Of a DNA stretch of 64,000 nt, positions 6,926 through 15,514 are shown in pieces (the first letter of the stretch is position 1; each line of letters opens with the position of its first letter). A program made the position numbers and the translations under genes. The notes beneath the pieces were generated by a model, which saw only the letters and a program-made list of their open reading frames with translations, had not been told where the DNA came from and made no database searches. Source of the DNA: Pseudoduganella flava (GTDB lineage: Bacteria; Pseudomonadota; Gammaproteobacteria; Burkholderiales; Burkholderiaceae_D); NCBI RefSeq assembly GCF_007830495.1, contig NZ_VLKW01000006.1, positions 244,095 through 308,094 on the forward strand, given 5' to 3'.

Positions 6926-7618
6926 ATGCAACCAACCAACGAAATTCACTCGCTCTACCGTTCAGCGTTTGACGACTTGCCATCGGATCAATATGGCGTG
7001 TTGGTAGAGAACGAGGTTGATGCCATTCGTTTGAAATGGCTGGCTAGTGTCGTTGGCGAAAATAAGCTGCGAGGCAGTGTAGCCAAGTACCACGTCCGAT
7101 ATCCCGACTGCAAGCCGTATGTATCGCTTCTACTAAAGTGGTATCACTTGAAGGTCCCGGTAAAGCTATACGCGGCCGTGCCGGTTCCCGTGTATTGGGT
7201 GTACATATTACGGATGCAGTGCGAGCCCAAGATCAAGATCGGAATGACCGGGCGCTGGCCCTTTCGAGTATGGGATTTTGTGCGGAAAGCCAACCAACAC
7301 GACGCTGACCGTGATCGCCTTGCGTCAACCTTTGATCTCCATGCGAGCCAAGCCTGGCTTGTCGGCGGAAATAAGAGCGAGGCAATACGCCGAGAGGCCA
7401 TCTTAAAGGATGCACTATTTGTTTGGCAGGTCGAGTCGCCTTGGAAGAGCGGGCACACTAACTACGGTGCAGGCGGGCATAAGGAGTGGTTTGATTCTAG
7501 CCAGATGCCCTTGGCGATCGAACTGATGGCGTCATTTGATGGTGCTGCTGCCGCTGGTCAGACGTTAAGGGAGGCGCTTGAGATTGCGTCCCAATCTGTC
7601 AATCCCGACCTGCTGTGA
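6926..7618 (+). CDS. GIY-YIG-like protein next to oriT
   Basis: 230 residues. The central segment VYWVYILRMQCEPKIKIGMTGRWPFRVWDF resembles a GIY-YIG domain: Y-V-Y-I-L, then K-I-G-M-T and a downstream Arg. This is most like the T5orf172/MUG113 branch found in phages and plasmids. The typical metal-binding Glu may be in KSEAIRREAILKDAL. N- and C-terminal parts are unrecognised. AAAGG lies shortly upstream of the start, and a KorB operator precedes it. It could be a nuclease acting on incoming or mobile DNA, but catalytic competence is not shown. Confidence 0.5.
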   Translation: MQPTNEIHSLYRSAFDDLPSDQYGVLVENEVDAIRLKWLASVVGENKLRGSVAKYHVRYPDCKPYVSLLLKWYHLKVPVKLYAAVPVPVYWVYILRMQCEPKIKIGMTGRWPFRVWDFVRKANQHDADRDRLASTFDLHASQAWLVGGNKSEAIRREAILKDALFVWQVESPWKSGHTNYGAGGHKEWFDSSQMPLAIELMASFDGAAAAGQTLREALEIASQSVNPDLL

Positions 7619-7943
7619 CATTGTTTCTTATGGTCCGCCCAAGCCGGACGCCGCAGTGGCATGCCGAAGTCCTGACTGAAGGTCTGCAGGCACAAGAAAA
7701 AGGACGGCTTCATCACGCAGTCCTCGGACTCCGCCGCTGGATCGACGTTCCGGAAGATTAGGTCGCAGAACGGCGTGACGTCGCTACGACGCGCTTCGCT
7801 TCAGCACCATGTGCCGCAAGGTCAGCATTGGAATGTACGAAATCATCTTTAGCAATGGTTGAGAACACGCGGAAGCGGCTAGCGGCAACTTCGACTTGCA
7901 ACAATGCCCCCACTGATCTGCTCGTGCATATGACAATCAGCGG
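7619..7943. other. Intergenic region, nothing recognised
   Basis: 325 bp between convergent genes. No open frame with coding character, no RNA gene and no terminator-like hairpin with a T-run is seen. Composition is mixed, suggesting a junction between the plasmid-derived part and the defence cargo. Confidence 0.4.
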
Positions 7944-9383
7944 TTACTCGCGCTTGCTTGCCGAAGCCCTCTGCATGCCATTGACGTACGCGATGTGCGA
8001 AGCGTGGCCATGCTCCTCGATGAACCCTATCCGTAGCTGTTGAATGCCATCAAGCTTTCTCCCCATACGGCCGACATCAACTAGCAGAAAAAACGCCCGG
8101 TCCGTATCCTCGCCTTTCTTATAAAATTCCAACTGCTTCTCATAACCGTGTACGACGTCGGGATTGGTCGATAGCTTGATCTCCACTACCACCTTGGAGG
8201 CGAAGCCGTTCGAGACCTTGAAATCGACTGGGCCGTTCCCGGAATCTGCCTCCGGAGTAAGGTCTAGGTCGTTTGCCTTGCAGTGGGCATAGGCGATGGC
8301 ATAGAACAGTCGCTGGCTCGCCTTCTCCTTTCGAGGTTTCCCTTCTTCGGTCCACAGTTCTTTCCACAGCCCCTTGTTCTCCACCAGGTCCCGGAACTGC
8401 TCCACAATTTTCCCGACGATTTCCTCGACCGCGTCAACATCCAGCTTCCGCTTCGCGTATTTCGCGAGATCGAAAGGGAACTGGTTCGGTATAGTTTCCA
8501 GGAGGCGCGTCCAGAACGCTTCGCCATTCCTGTCACCTGCGAAGTCGTAAGGCTTCGGATCGACCTCCCTGAGCATTTCCAGCAAGTCCTTGAACGCCTT
8601 CTCGCTTCTGAGCGCGGCGTCCTTCATCTGGGCCTTCTTAGCCTTGGTCATGTTTGCCCATATCTCGCCAACGCTTCCGTTCACTCGCTCCCGGAGCGCG
8701 TCGTTTTCCGCCACCACCCGCGCGATGTCACTCCAATCGGCAGCGATGGGCAGCGCACGCACGATGTCCCTCGGGACCAGCACCAATGGGTCTCCCGAAC
8801 AGGGGTTACAGATCAAGTTCATGTGTATGCCACCGATGACGTAGGCCTTCCTAGGCATTTTCAGGCTGGCGTTAACCCTGTCGGTGAATGCGATTAGGCT
8901 TTTCAGGATTATGTTGGTCGTCATGTCGCTGATGCGGTCAGGCCCTATGCCTTCCTCAAACAGCGCTAGTGCCATGAATAGGTCAACGTCATCCACCCCG
9001 AGCCCGACGATCTGGGACGCCGTGTCCAGCGTCGTCGCGACCAGGTCCTTGCCGAACCCGGAGCCTTTTACCGAAGTTCCGTAGCCAAGGCAGGTCCAGC
9101 TGACCTCGGAGAACTTAAAGAGGCGTTCGGCCCCCTTCCAAGCTGCGTCGCCCTTTTGCTTTGAGCCAGCCAAGAGCCTGATAATTGTGCGAAACCGCTG
9201 CGTGTATTCACCTATTGCTCCATCATGTATCTCTGGATGCTTGCTGTAAGTCAGCAGCATGGGATCAATGAACAGGAGCGTGTCCGTGGCCAGCAGCACG
9301 TTCACGACGTCGAACTCCGCCAGGACCTCTTCCGACAGGTTAAATTGGCTGCTAATTGTGGCGGGGTTTGTTATCTTGCCCAT
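7944..9383 (-). CDS. PD-(D/E)XK nuclease-domain protein, putative defence
   Basis: 479 residues. The C-terminus has a PD-(D/E)XK signature: GNGPVDF (Asp387), then KVVVEIKLS (Glu401 and Lys403), followed by Q-x3-Y (Gln417, Tyr421), as in RecB-like nucleases. The N-terminal 370 residues are unrecognised; a Lys-rich helical stretch (TKAKKAQMKDAALRSEKAFKDLLEML, about 247-272) precedes the nuclease. It is divergent from the MazG-like/DUF2075 pair with 182 bp between starts. A role in anti-phage defence is inferred from domain and neighbours. Substrate and partner are unknown. Confidence 0.6.
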   Translation of the reverse strand: MGKITNPATISSQFNLSEEVLAEFDVVNVLLATDTLLFIDPMLLTYSKHPEIHDGAIGEYTQRFRTIIRLLAGSKQKGDAAWKGAERLFKFSEVSWTCLGYGTSVKGSGFGKDLVATTLDTASQIVGLGVDDVDLFMALALFEEGIGPDRISDMTTNIILKSLIAFTDRVNASLKMPRKAYVIGGIHMNLICNPCSGDPLVLVPRDIVRALPIAADWSDIARVVAENDALRERVNGSVGEIWANMTKAKKAQMKDAALRSEKAFKDLLEMLREVDPKPYDFAGDRNGEAFWTRLLETIPNQFPFDLAKYAKRKLDVDAVEEIVGKIVEQFRDLVENKGLWKELWTEEGKPRKEKASQRLFYAIAYAHCKANDLDLTPEADSGNGPVDFKVSNGFASKVVVEIKLSTNPDVVHGYEKQLEFYKKGEDTDRAFFLLVDVGRMGRKLDGIQQLRIGFIEEHGHASHIAYVNGMQRASASKRE

Positions 9384-9565
9384 TATTTTCCTATGTAGTC
9401 ATGATAAAAGACACCATGCCGCCTGTGGTGCAAGGTAAATTCTTGCGGGAAATTGACTATAATGAAGCATACGGCTGGGCAGAGGGCCTGTCCACTCACA
9501 TCTTATAGCTGACGGCTTCGGAAACCTATCGTATGCAGTGGACATTTACTATCAAGGAGCAGGCT
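9384..9565. promoter_or_regulatory. Divergent promoter region of the defence genes
   Basis: 182 bp separates the divergent nuclease gene from the MazG-like gene. A perfect -10 hexamer TATAAT lies at 9458-9463 on the plus strand, without a clear -35 at normal spacing, about 100 bp before the ATG at 9566. Confidence 0.3.
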
Positions 9566-9934
9566 ATGCATCCCAGAATCCCCGACCTCGAGGCACTTAG
9601 TGCCATGCTGCATGAGTTTGTCGTCGAGCGCGAATGGGGCCAGTTCCATACACCAAAGAACCTAGCCACGGCGCTGAGCGTAGAAGCGGCGGAGTTGTTG
9701 GAGCCGTTCCAGTGGCTTTCCACGGGAGACGGGAGTGAGCTCACTGAAAGCGCAAGGGCGGCGGTGCGCTTGGAGATGGGAGACGTGCTGGCATACCTGC
9801 TTTTGCTGGCGGACAGGATGGGCGTGGATCTATACGAGGCACTGGCGGAAAAAATAGCGATCAACGCCAAGAAATATCCTGTCGATAAAGCTCGCGGCCG
9901 TTCAGAAAAGTACACCGCCTACGAGGGAAAGTAA
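9566..9934 (+). CDS. MazG-like nucleotide pyrophosphohydrolase
   Basis: 122 residues from the ATG at 9566, preceded by AAGGAG at ideal spacing; the longer frame from 9533 lacks a ribosome binding site. The fold signature of the all-alpha NTP pyrophosphatases (MazG/RS21-C6/dCTPase group) is present: VEAAELLEPFQWL supplies the E-x2-x-E metal ligands, and LEMGDVLAYLLLLADRMGVDL supplies E-x2-D. These enzymes hydrolyse (d)NTPs to monophosphates. It ends 2 bp before the DUF2075 gene, so the two are one transcriptional unit. Likely nucleotide-directed arm of a defence pair; the role is inferred. Confidence 0.75.
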   Translation: MHPRIPDLEALSAMLHEFVVEREWGQFHTPKNLATALSVEAAELLEPFQWLSTGDGSELTESARAAVRLEMGDVLAYLLLLADRMGVDLYEALAEKIAINAKKYPVDKARGRSEKYTAYEGK

Positions 9935-9936
9935 GC

Positions 9937-11841
9937 ATGCGCATATACGCGAACCACGCCAAGCATTTCATAGAGGACTGCGAGCGGAACCAGATCACCG
10001 AGAAGCTGCGATTGGGGTTCGAATCGGCACATGGCTATACCCCGGGGCCGAGCGAGATCCAATCGTGGAGGAACTCGCTCCGGGCGCTGGCGATGGTGCT
10101 GGGCCGGGCCGGCCTTGTGGATCAGGGCATCCTTCTTGAGTACAAGCTGCCGCAGACGTCCAAGAGGATCGACTGCGTCCTCTGCGGCTTTTCTGAAGCC
10201 GGCAAAGCGGCGGCAGTAATCCTAGAGCTCAAGCAATGGGAGACCTGTAAAGAGGCAGAAGGGCCCAACGAGGTAATCTCGTTCGTAGGCGGAAGGGAAC
10301 GCGAGCAGCTCCACCCCTCCGAGCAGGCGCGCCGGTACGCGCAGTACCTGGAAGACTCCCACGAGGCGTTCTACGCAGACGCCCCACCACTGCATGCAAT
10401 TCCGTGCGCCTATCTCCACAATTACCTGACGGTCCCGAACGATCCACTCAAGCGCGCGAAATTCACGGAGCTTCTCGCGGCATCGCCGCTGTTCACCTCC
10501 GACGATGTGGACGCCTTCGTGGAGTTCATCCGGCGTCATGTGGGCCACGGCGACGGGTTGACGGTGCTGGGCCGCATTGAGCAATCACGATACCGGCCGA
10601 GCAAGAAACTTATGGAGCACGTCGCGGGCGTCATAGCCAATGACAGCTCGTACTTGCTGCTCGACGAGCAGCAAGTAGCCTTCGACAGCGTTTTTACAGC
10701 GCTTAAAAACGGTGTCCACAACCGGACCAAACAGGTCATCATAGTTAAGGGCGGCCCTGGGACGGGCAAATCCGTCATCGCCATGAACCTCGCGGCGGCT
10801 TTGCTTAGGAACAGCTACTCAGCCCACTACGTGACAGGCTCCAAGGCCTTTACGGAAACGCTGCGGAAAATCATCGGCACGCGCGGCGCCGACCTCTTTA
10901 CGTACTCAAACAACTACATGCAGTCGCCGCCGGACGCGGTGGACGTCCTGATCACAGACGAGGCACACCGGATCCGCGAAGTAAGCAGCAATAGGTTCAC
11001 TCCAGCTTCCAAGAAGACAGGGATGAGTCAATTAGAGGAGCTCATCCGTGCCTGCCGCGTGAGCGTATTCCTGATAGACGACGCCCAGGTGGTGAGGCCG
11101 GGCGAGATCGGTTCTGCCGACTACATACGTGCCCAGGCGCAGAGGCTTGGCTGCACGGTCCAGGAGTACGAACTCGCCGCACAATTCAGGTGCAACGGCT
11201 CCGAACGGTTCGTCAGGTGGATTTCTGCCAGCCTTGGCCTAAACGGAGCTCCGCCGGAAGACTCGCTTGGCGACGAGTTCGATTTCCGAATTTTCCCTTC
11301 GCCCGCCAAACTCGAGCTCGCGATTCTTGAAAAAGCCGCCAGCGGCCATTCGGCAAGGATGTTAGCTGGGTACTGCTGGCCGTGGTCCAATCCCAATGAC
11401 GACGGTACTTTGCCGAACGACGTAGTCGTCGGGGAGTTCGCGCGCCCTTGGAATGCCAAACCCGACGCGGGCCGTCTCGCGCCTGGGATTCCAAAGTCAA
11501 ACCTGTGGGCGTATCAGCCCGGAGGAATCGGTCAGGTCGGTTGCGTATATACGGCACAGGGCTTCGAATTCGACTATGTGGGGGTGATCTTCGGGAACGA
11601 TCTCAGATACGACTCGACTACTGGCATTTGGCTGGCCGACAAGACGAAAAATTTCGACGGGACGGTGAAGCGTTCCGGAGTTTCCCTCGTTCGTCTTCTC
11701 CAGAATACCTACCGTGTATTGCTTTCCAGAGGAATCAAGGGCTGCTACGTCTGTTTCCTGGACGAGGACACGGAGGCATATTTCAAATCGCGGCTTGAGA
11801 CGTTCGCTGGACACGATTGCAGCCATATTAAGAGCGCCTAA
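9937..11841 (+). CDS. DUF2075-type helicase with N-terminal nuclease-like domain
   Basis: 634 residues. Residues 60-135 look like a PD-(D/E)XK domain: Glu68 in ILLEYK, Asp79 in KRIDCVL, Glu97-Leu-Lys99 in AAVILELKQWE, and Q130-x3-Y134. A superfamily-1-type ATPase follows, with Walker A GGPGTGKS (272-279) and Walker B VLITDEAHR. Later motifs include VFLIDDAQ, AAQFRCNGSERF and the C-terminal YTAQGFEFDYVGVIFG and NTYRVLLSRGIKGCYV, as in DUF2075/Schlafen-like helicases. It is co-transcribed with the MazG-like gene. The combination suggests nucleic-acid cleavage or unwinding coupled to nucleotide hydrolysis in phage defence; this role is inference. Confidence 0.8.
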   Translation: MRIYANHAKHFIEDCERNQITEKLRLGFESAHGYTPGPSEIQSWRNSLRALAMVLGRAGLVDQGILLEYKLPQTSKRIDCVLCGFSEAGKAAAVILELKQWETCKEAEGPNEVISFVGGREREQLHPSEQARRYAQYLEDSHEAFYADAPPLHAIPCAYLHNYLTVPNDPLKRAKFTELLAASPLFTSDDVDAFVEFIRRHVGHGDGLTVLGRIEQSRYRPSKKLMEHVAGVIANDSSYLLLDEQQVAFDSVFTALKNGVHNRTKQVIIVKGGPGTGKSVIAMNLAAALLRNSYSAHYVTGSKAFTETLRKIIGTRGADLFTYSNNYMQSPPDAVDVLITDEAHRIREVSSNRFTPASKKTGMSQLEELIRACRVSVFLIDDAQVVRPGEIGSADYIRAQAQRLGCTVQEYELAAQFRCNGSERFVRWISASLGLNGAPPEDSLGDEFDFRIFPSPAKLELAILEKAASGHSARMLAGYCWPWSNPNDDGTLPNDVVVGEFARPWNAKPDAGRLAPGIPKSNLWAYQPGGIGQVGCVYTAQGFEFDYVGVIFGNDLRYDSTTGIWLADKTKNFDGTVKRSGVSLVRLLQNTYRVLLSRGIKGCYVCFLDEDTEAYFKSRLETFAGHDCSHIKSA

Positions 11842-12117
11842 CAAAACCTGGCGCTTGTCCTAGGGGGCAAAAACCACGATCGTCGACGACCTGCTGGAGA
11901 TCGCGCGCGCCATCTCCGGCAAGATCTCCTAGAGCACCGGCCCCTCGATCCGGCCGGACTGGTCGAAGCTGCCTCATCACCTTCGGGGCCGCAGGCCATT
12001 TCGATCGCCAATGAGTTGCGCCAGGAACCTGAGTTATCGTGCCACTTAGTATGATTTTTCGAGCCAATTGCGCCAGAATACAAAAATTTATATGGGCATC
12101 AAAAACGAGGAAACTGA
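11842..12117. other. Intergenic region with a GC-rich relic
   Basis: 276 bp. The first half is GC-rich and carries a short decayed coding remnant (11870-11932). The second half turns AT-rich and runs into the low-GC ATPase gene. A recombination junction is likely. Confidence 0.4.
11870..11932 (+). pseudogene. Possible histidine-kinase fragment
   Basis: Translated in frame from 11870, this reads KTTIVDDLLEIARAISGKIS then stop. That resembles the dimerisation-helix end of HisKA sensor kinases (LVDDLLE-R-GKI). No start or flanking domain remains. It is GC-rich unlike the downstream gene. Short, so coincidence is possible. Confidence 0.25.
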
Positions 12118-13632
12118 ATGACAATAGAATTCAACGACTTTACTCAAGGGTTAGGCCTTGATAGATACCCGTTCTCCGTGTTTACCGCTGAGGAGGAAAG
12201 GGAATTCCTTCGTGTAGCATTTGTCCGACCGATCGCCTATTCACCAGCGATTCAAGCTGCTAGGGAAGGTAAAAACATTTTCCTTTATGGGGAACGCGGA
12301 ACGGGTAAGACTGCGCTCTTATTCGAACTCGTAAGTGAACGTTCAAAAACGGCAAAGGTCGCTCAGGTCTCGAACTTTTCGGATCTTCCGCTAGTTCCTG
12401 GACGTGCTGACATTTATGGACTTTATGTCTCTACTTTAACGGATCTTCTGTTTAAAAAGCTATTGCCACAAATGTCAAATGTGGTGTTTGACCGGCCTAA
12501 ATTGGATCGCGATGACAAAGTTCTGGTTTCCTATCTTTTGAAGAACCACACAAGTACATTATCCCGTGCAGCTCTCCGCGAAGACTTACGCAAAATTCAA
12601 CATGGGCGCTTCAAACGCGGAGCCGCATTGGTTTTCAACTTTTTCCGCGGTGTCGCGAACCAAGCAGCGAATACCGGAGTTGACATCGCAAGTCACACTA
12701 TTCGTCAGTCCCTCGGTCTACCTGACCCTTCTGAAAACGAAGCTAGCAGTGCAAAGGACTACTTTGAGCGAATCGAGCTTGCAGTCGATTCTGACTTCGA
12801 CGACGGTAAAGCCAACACACTGCTGTTAAAGAAAACGGTTGAACTTTGTCATAAGCTCGGTGTAAAACCGATAACTCTTGTCCTCGACCGCATTGACGAA
12901 GATTCACGACTGAAAAATGATTCGGCAGTCATTGCAAATTTTTTAAGGCCATTTTTAGTAGAAAATGAAATCTTCTATGGAAATGACTTACAATTCATTT
13001 TTTCTATCTGGAGCATCCCGTTCCAGAACGTTAAATCGGATTTCCGGGCGAATAAGTTCTGTGTTGAACAAGTTCATTGGCGTGACCACGAACTCATCAA
13101 TGTTCTCGACAAGAGGCTCCAACTTCATTCCAACGATAAGGTCACTTCTTACAGCCAGCTCTTCGGAGATCCAACGTTCTTCAAGAACAACCTGCTACCA
13201 CTTGCGAACGCCAATCCCCGCGATTTGTGGCAGCTCATGAACCAAGTGCTGAGAGAACAATATCAGCTAGATCCTACAGTTAAAAAGGTATCGACCGAGG
13301 CGATGCAAGCTGGCATGAAGTCTTTTGTTAAGAACTTTAGCTACTATGAATATTATCCCCGCAAGATTGATGCACGAGCTAACAGTTTGGATGTTTATTC
13401 ATACATATCTCATTTGCGTAAGTTGCAAGACTGTCAATTTACGATCAACAGTCTAGCAACTGCTGCTGGGACGGGAGGTTCTACAGGAAATTATGTGGTC
13501 GGTATGGAAGGCATTGGGCTGGTTCGCAAGTGCGAGGATAAGGGGCCAAATGGCGCTACCCTCTACGAAGTTAAAGATCCTAAGGTAAGGTTCGCAATTA
13601 TGAATCGAATTGATATTCGTCGCGACGCCTAG
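12118..13632 (+). CDS. P-loop ATPase, Sll1717/STAND-like, putative defence
   Basis: 504 residues. Walker A GERGTGKT (58-65) follows an N-terminal FTAEEEREFLRVAFVRP segment. A Walker B-like strand ITLVLDRIDED (252-262) comes next, and RDLWQLMNQVL with a C-terminal winged-helix-like region (IATAAG..NYVVGMEGIGLV) completes the protein. The pattern fits the P-loop ATPase family named after Sll1717. Base composition is clearly more AT-rich than both neighbours, indicating separate acquisition. There is no obvious effector domain or partner gene. Its position between the MazG/DUF2075 pair and the integrase suggests defence cargo, by context only. Confidence 0.6.
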   Translation: MTIEFNDFTQGLGLDRYPFSVFTAEEEREFLRVAFVRPIAYSPAIQAAREGKNIFLYGERGTGKTALLFELVSERSKTAKVAQVSNFSDLPLVPGRADIYGLYVSTLTDLLFKKLLPQMSNVVFDRPKLDRDDKVLVSYLLKNHTSTLSRAALREDLRKIQHGRFKRGAALVFNFFRGVANQAANTGVDIASHTIRQSLGLPDPSENEASSAKDYFERIELAVDSDFDDGKANTLLLKKTVELCHKLGVKPITLVLDRIDEDSRLKNDSAVIANFLRPFLVENEIFYGNDLQFIFSIWSIPFQNVKSDFRANKFCVEQVHWRDHELINVLDKRLQLHSNDKVTSYSQLFGDPTFFKNNLLPLANANPRDLWQLMNQVLREQYQLDPTVKKVSTEAMQAGMKSFVKNFSYYEYYPRKIDARANSLDVYSYISHLRKLQDCQFTINSLATAAGTGGSTGNYVVGMEGIGLVRKCEDKGPNGATLYEVKDPKVRFAIMNRIDIRRDA

Positions 13633-13912
13633 CGCGTCCAGACGGGCGGCGACAAATTGCCACGCCAATCACAACGGGAATTTATTTTGATATAGGGTCA
13701 TCCCAAGGGAATAGTTCGCTTTGCATGGCAATCGAAGCCTGCACCTGGACCCTTGGATTCGCCGGAAGGTCACGCAGATCTGAATACTCTGGGCTGCCAC
13801 CTTGATCGACAGCCGTGCCAGGATACCCTCATGTGTCGTCCAGCGCCGAGGCCCTGGCTGGTTACTGCCTTGACGCTTGGCAGCATGCGTGACGTCGCTG
13901 CATTCTTCATTG
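13633..13912. other. Intergenic region, nothing recognised
   Basis: 280 bp between the 3' ends of the ATPase and integrase genes. No gene, RNA or strong terminator hairpin is seen. Confidence 0.4.
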
Positions 13913-14893
13913 TTACCCGAGTTTTTTTGCCAGATCTTCTGCCCGCAGATGGGTGTAGCGTTTCAGCATGTCGAGAGTTTTGTGGCCGGTGATCGCTGCT
14001 ACTTCCATGACATTAAGGCCTTTTTCGAACAGTCGGCTTGTGGCTTCATGACGAAGGTCATGAAAGCGTACACCAGCTATGTTGGCGCGGTGCACTTCGC
14101 ATGCACGCTCGAATGCCTGGCTCATCGATTCTGGTCGAAGCGCAAAGACAGAACCTTCCTTTTTGACGCCGAATTCCTTAAGCGCTTTGATAGCTGTTTT
14201 TGAAAGGGGTACGGTGCGGGGTACATCCGTTTTAGTCTTGGGAAGGTGCACTGTTTGTTTTTCCAAGTCAATTTCTTCCCATTTTAGGGACGCCAGCTCG
14301 TTTCTGCGCATGCCGGTTTCGACTGCAATTCTAATGATGGTGCGCAGCTCTGAGGACTCGGTAGCACCAAGAATCGCGACAATTTCATTCTCGGGGACGC
14401 GTCGGTCTCGGCCGCGAGGTTTGATGGGTTTCCGAACCTGCGCTGTTGGTAATCCGCCTGGCAGAGAGATACCCCAATCCATCGAAGCAGTTTTCAATAC
14501 ACGGTTCAGCAGGTTGAGTTCATGAATGACCGACTGAGGCCCTACGACTTTCAAGCGGCGGTCGCGGAACTGGGCCACCTGCGATGAAGTAAGGCTCGCC
14601 ATGCGGTAGTCACCGAAAGCGTTGGTCAATGTCTTGAGCCGGGATTTATCGGATTGCTCGCTGCGCTTCGTTGGCAGCACTTCAGTTTCAAAGCGATTCA
14701 GCACGTCCTTGATGAGTGTTGCCTCGGCCTCGTTCCGTGACACGAACACCCCCCGGACCATTTCTGATTCAATGACCGTCGCCCACTTTTCAGCTGCAAC
14801 TAGTGAAGTGAAAGTCTTAGTCTGGGTCGGATAGCCACGCTTACGGATTTGCACGTGGTACTGCTTGTCGCCTTTTTTGCGGATCGTTGGCAT
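13913..14893 (-). CDS. int: Tyrosine integrase of the island
   Basis: 326 residues from the ATG at 14893; the extended frame begins with TTG. An N-terminal arm-binding segment (TIRKKGDKQYHVQIRKRGYPTQTKTF) precedes a SAM-like core-binding domain and the catalytic domain. Catalytic residues: Arg196 (ETGMRRNEL), His278-x2-Arg281 (HDLRHEATSRLFEKG), His304 (TGHKT) and the Tyr313 nucleophile (KRYTHL). All are intact. It lies 97 bp from a tRNA-Arg 3' fragment, the expected position for an integrase using that tRNA as attachment site. Confidence 0.93.
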   Translation of the reverse strand: MPTIRKKGDKQYHVQIRKRGYPTQTKTFTSLVAAEKWATVIESEMVRGVFVSRNEAEATLIKDVLNRFETEVLPTKRSEQSDKSRLKTLTNAFGDYRMASLTSSQVAQFRDRRLKVVGPQSVIHELNLLNRVLKTASMDWGISLPGGLPTAQVRKPIKPRGRDRRVPENEIVAILGATESSELRTIIRIAVETGMRRNELASLKWEEIDLEKQTVHLPKTKTDVPRTVPLSKTAIKALKEFGVKKEGSVFALRPESMSQAFERACEVHRANIAGVRFHDLRHEATSRLFEKGLNVMEVAAITGHKTLDMLKRYTHLRAEDLAKKLG

Positions 14894-14989
14894 AGGAGTC
14901 TGCTGCAAGTACGGAAAGTAGCAGTGTGCCAAATTTGTGCCAATAAATGGGAGTTATCTACGTGCGCCTAGCTACTGTTGAGGCTATTT

Positions 14990-15039
14990 TTGGCCTCCGA
15001 AGCCAAGGGTCGCTGGTTCGATCCCAGCCAGCCGCACCA
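14990..15039 (+). repeat. tRNA-Arg(CCG) 3' fragment, attachment site
   Basis: The sequence forms an anticodon stem-loop (TTGGC, loop CTCCGAA with anticodon CCG, GCCAA), a variable region, a T-arm (GCTGG, TTCGATC, CCAGC) and the acceptor 3' strand CAGCCGC-A-CCA. The matching 5' acceptor (GCGGCTG) and D-arm are absent upstream. It is thus a duplicated 3' half left by tyrosine-recombinase integration. The intact tRNA should lie beyond the left end of the window. Confidence 0.8.
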
Positions 15040-15514
15040 CTTCCCGGCGCACGCTTGACGTACCGCCACATTTTCCCCCGCTTTTCTCGTTTTTTCCCGG
15101 GTTGTTCCCGCTCCAGTCCAGCCGCTTCGCGCAGCGATTGCGCTCGCCCCGGCCATTACGCGGCCAATTGCTTTCATTCACGTAGCGCGATGCGTCGTCG
15201 CAACAGTTGCCATATTTAACTGCCTTTTCGACAATTTGGTGACACTTGAGGTCGCTGCTGGGGGTAAGCTGTGAAGTCCCAGCAACCCCAACTATCCGTC
15301 CAAACCTTGCGCCAGCGCGGGGAAACGGACGAGTAACGGCGGTAGGATCGCGTCATACAGTTTCAGAAACTTTTAGTCAACAGCCGGTTGTGGCTTCGGT
15401 CGCGACAGTGTTGTTTGCGTTCTACGGTGGCAGGCCGATCCAAGATTGAAGAAATGAAATTTTTGCTATACAGTTAGCATAAATACAAATCGTAATTCTC
15501 GAACGGAACCCGAT
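15040..15514. other. Intergenic region between island and EPS locus
   Basis: 475 bp with no convincing gene. It probably holds the promoter for the first EPS gene: an AT-rich stretch with TATACA-like sequence lies at about 15460-15480, but no clear sigma-70 or sigma-54 match is seen. This marks the start of native chromosomal sequence. Confidence 0.5.

Noticed and set aside
14941..15039. A complete tRNA-Arg gene
   Set aside because: The 5' acceptor strand and D-arm needed to pair with CAGCCGC are not present upstream of the anticodon stem, so only a 3' fragment is supported.
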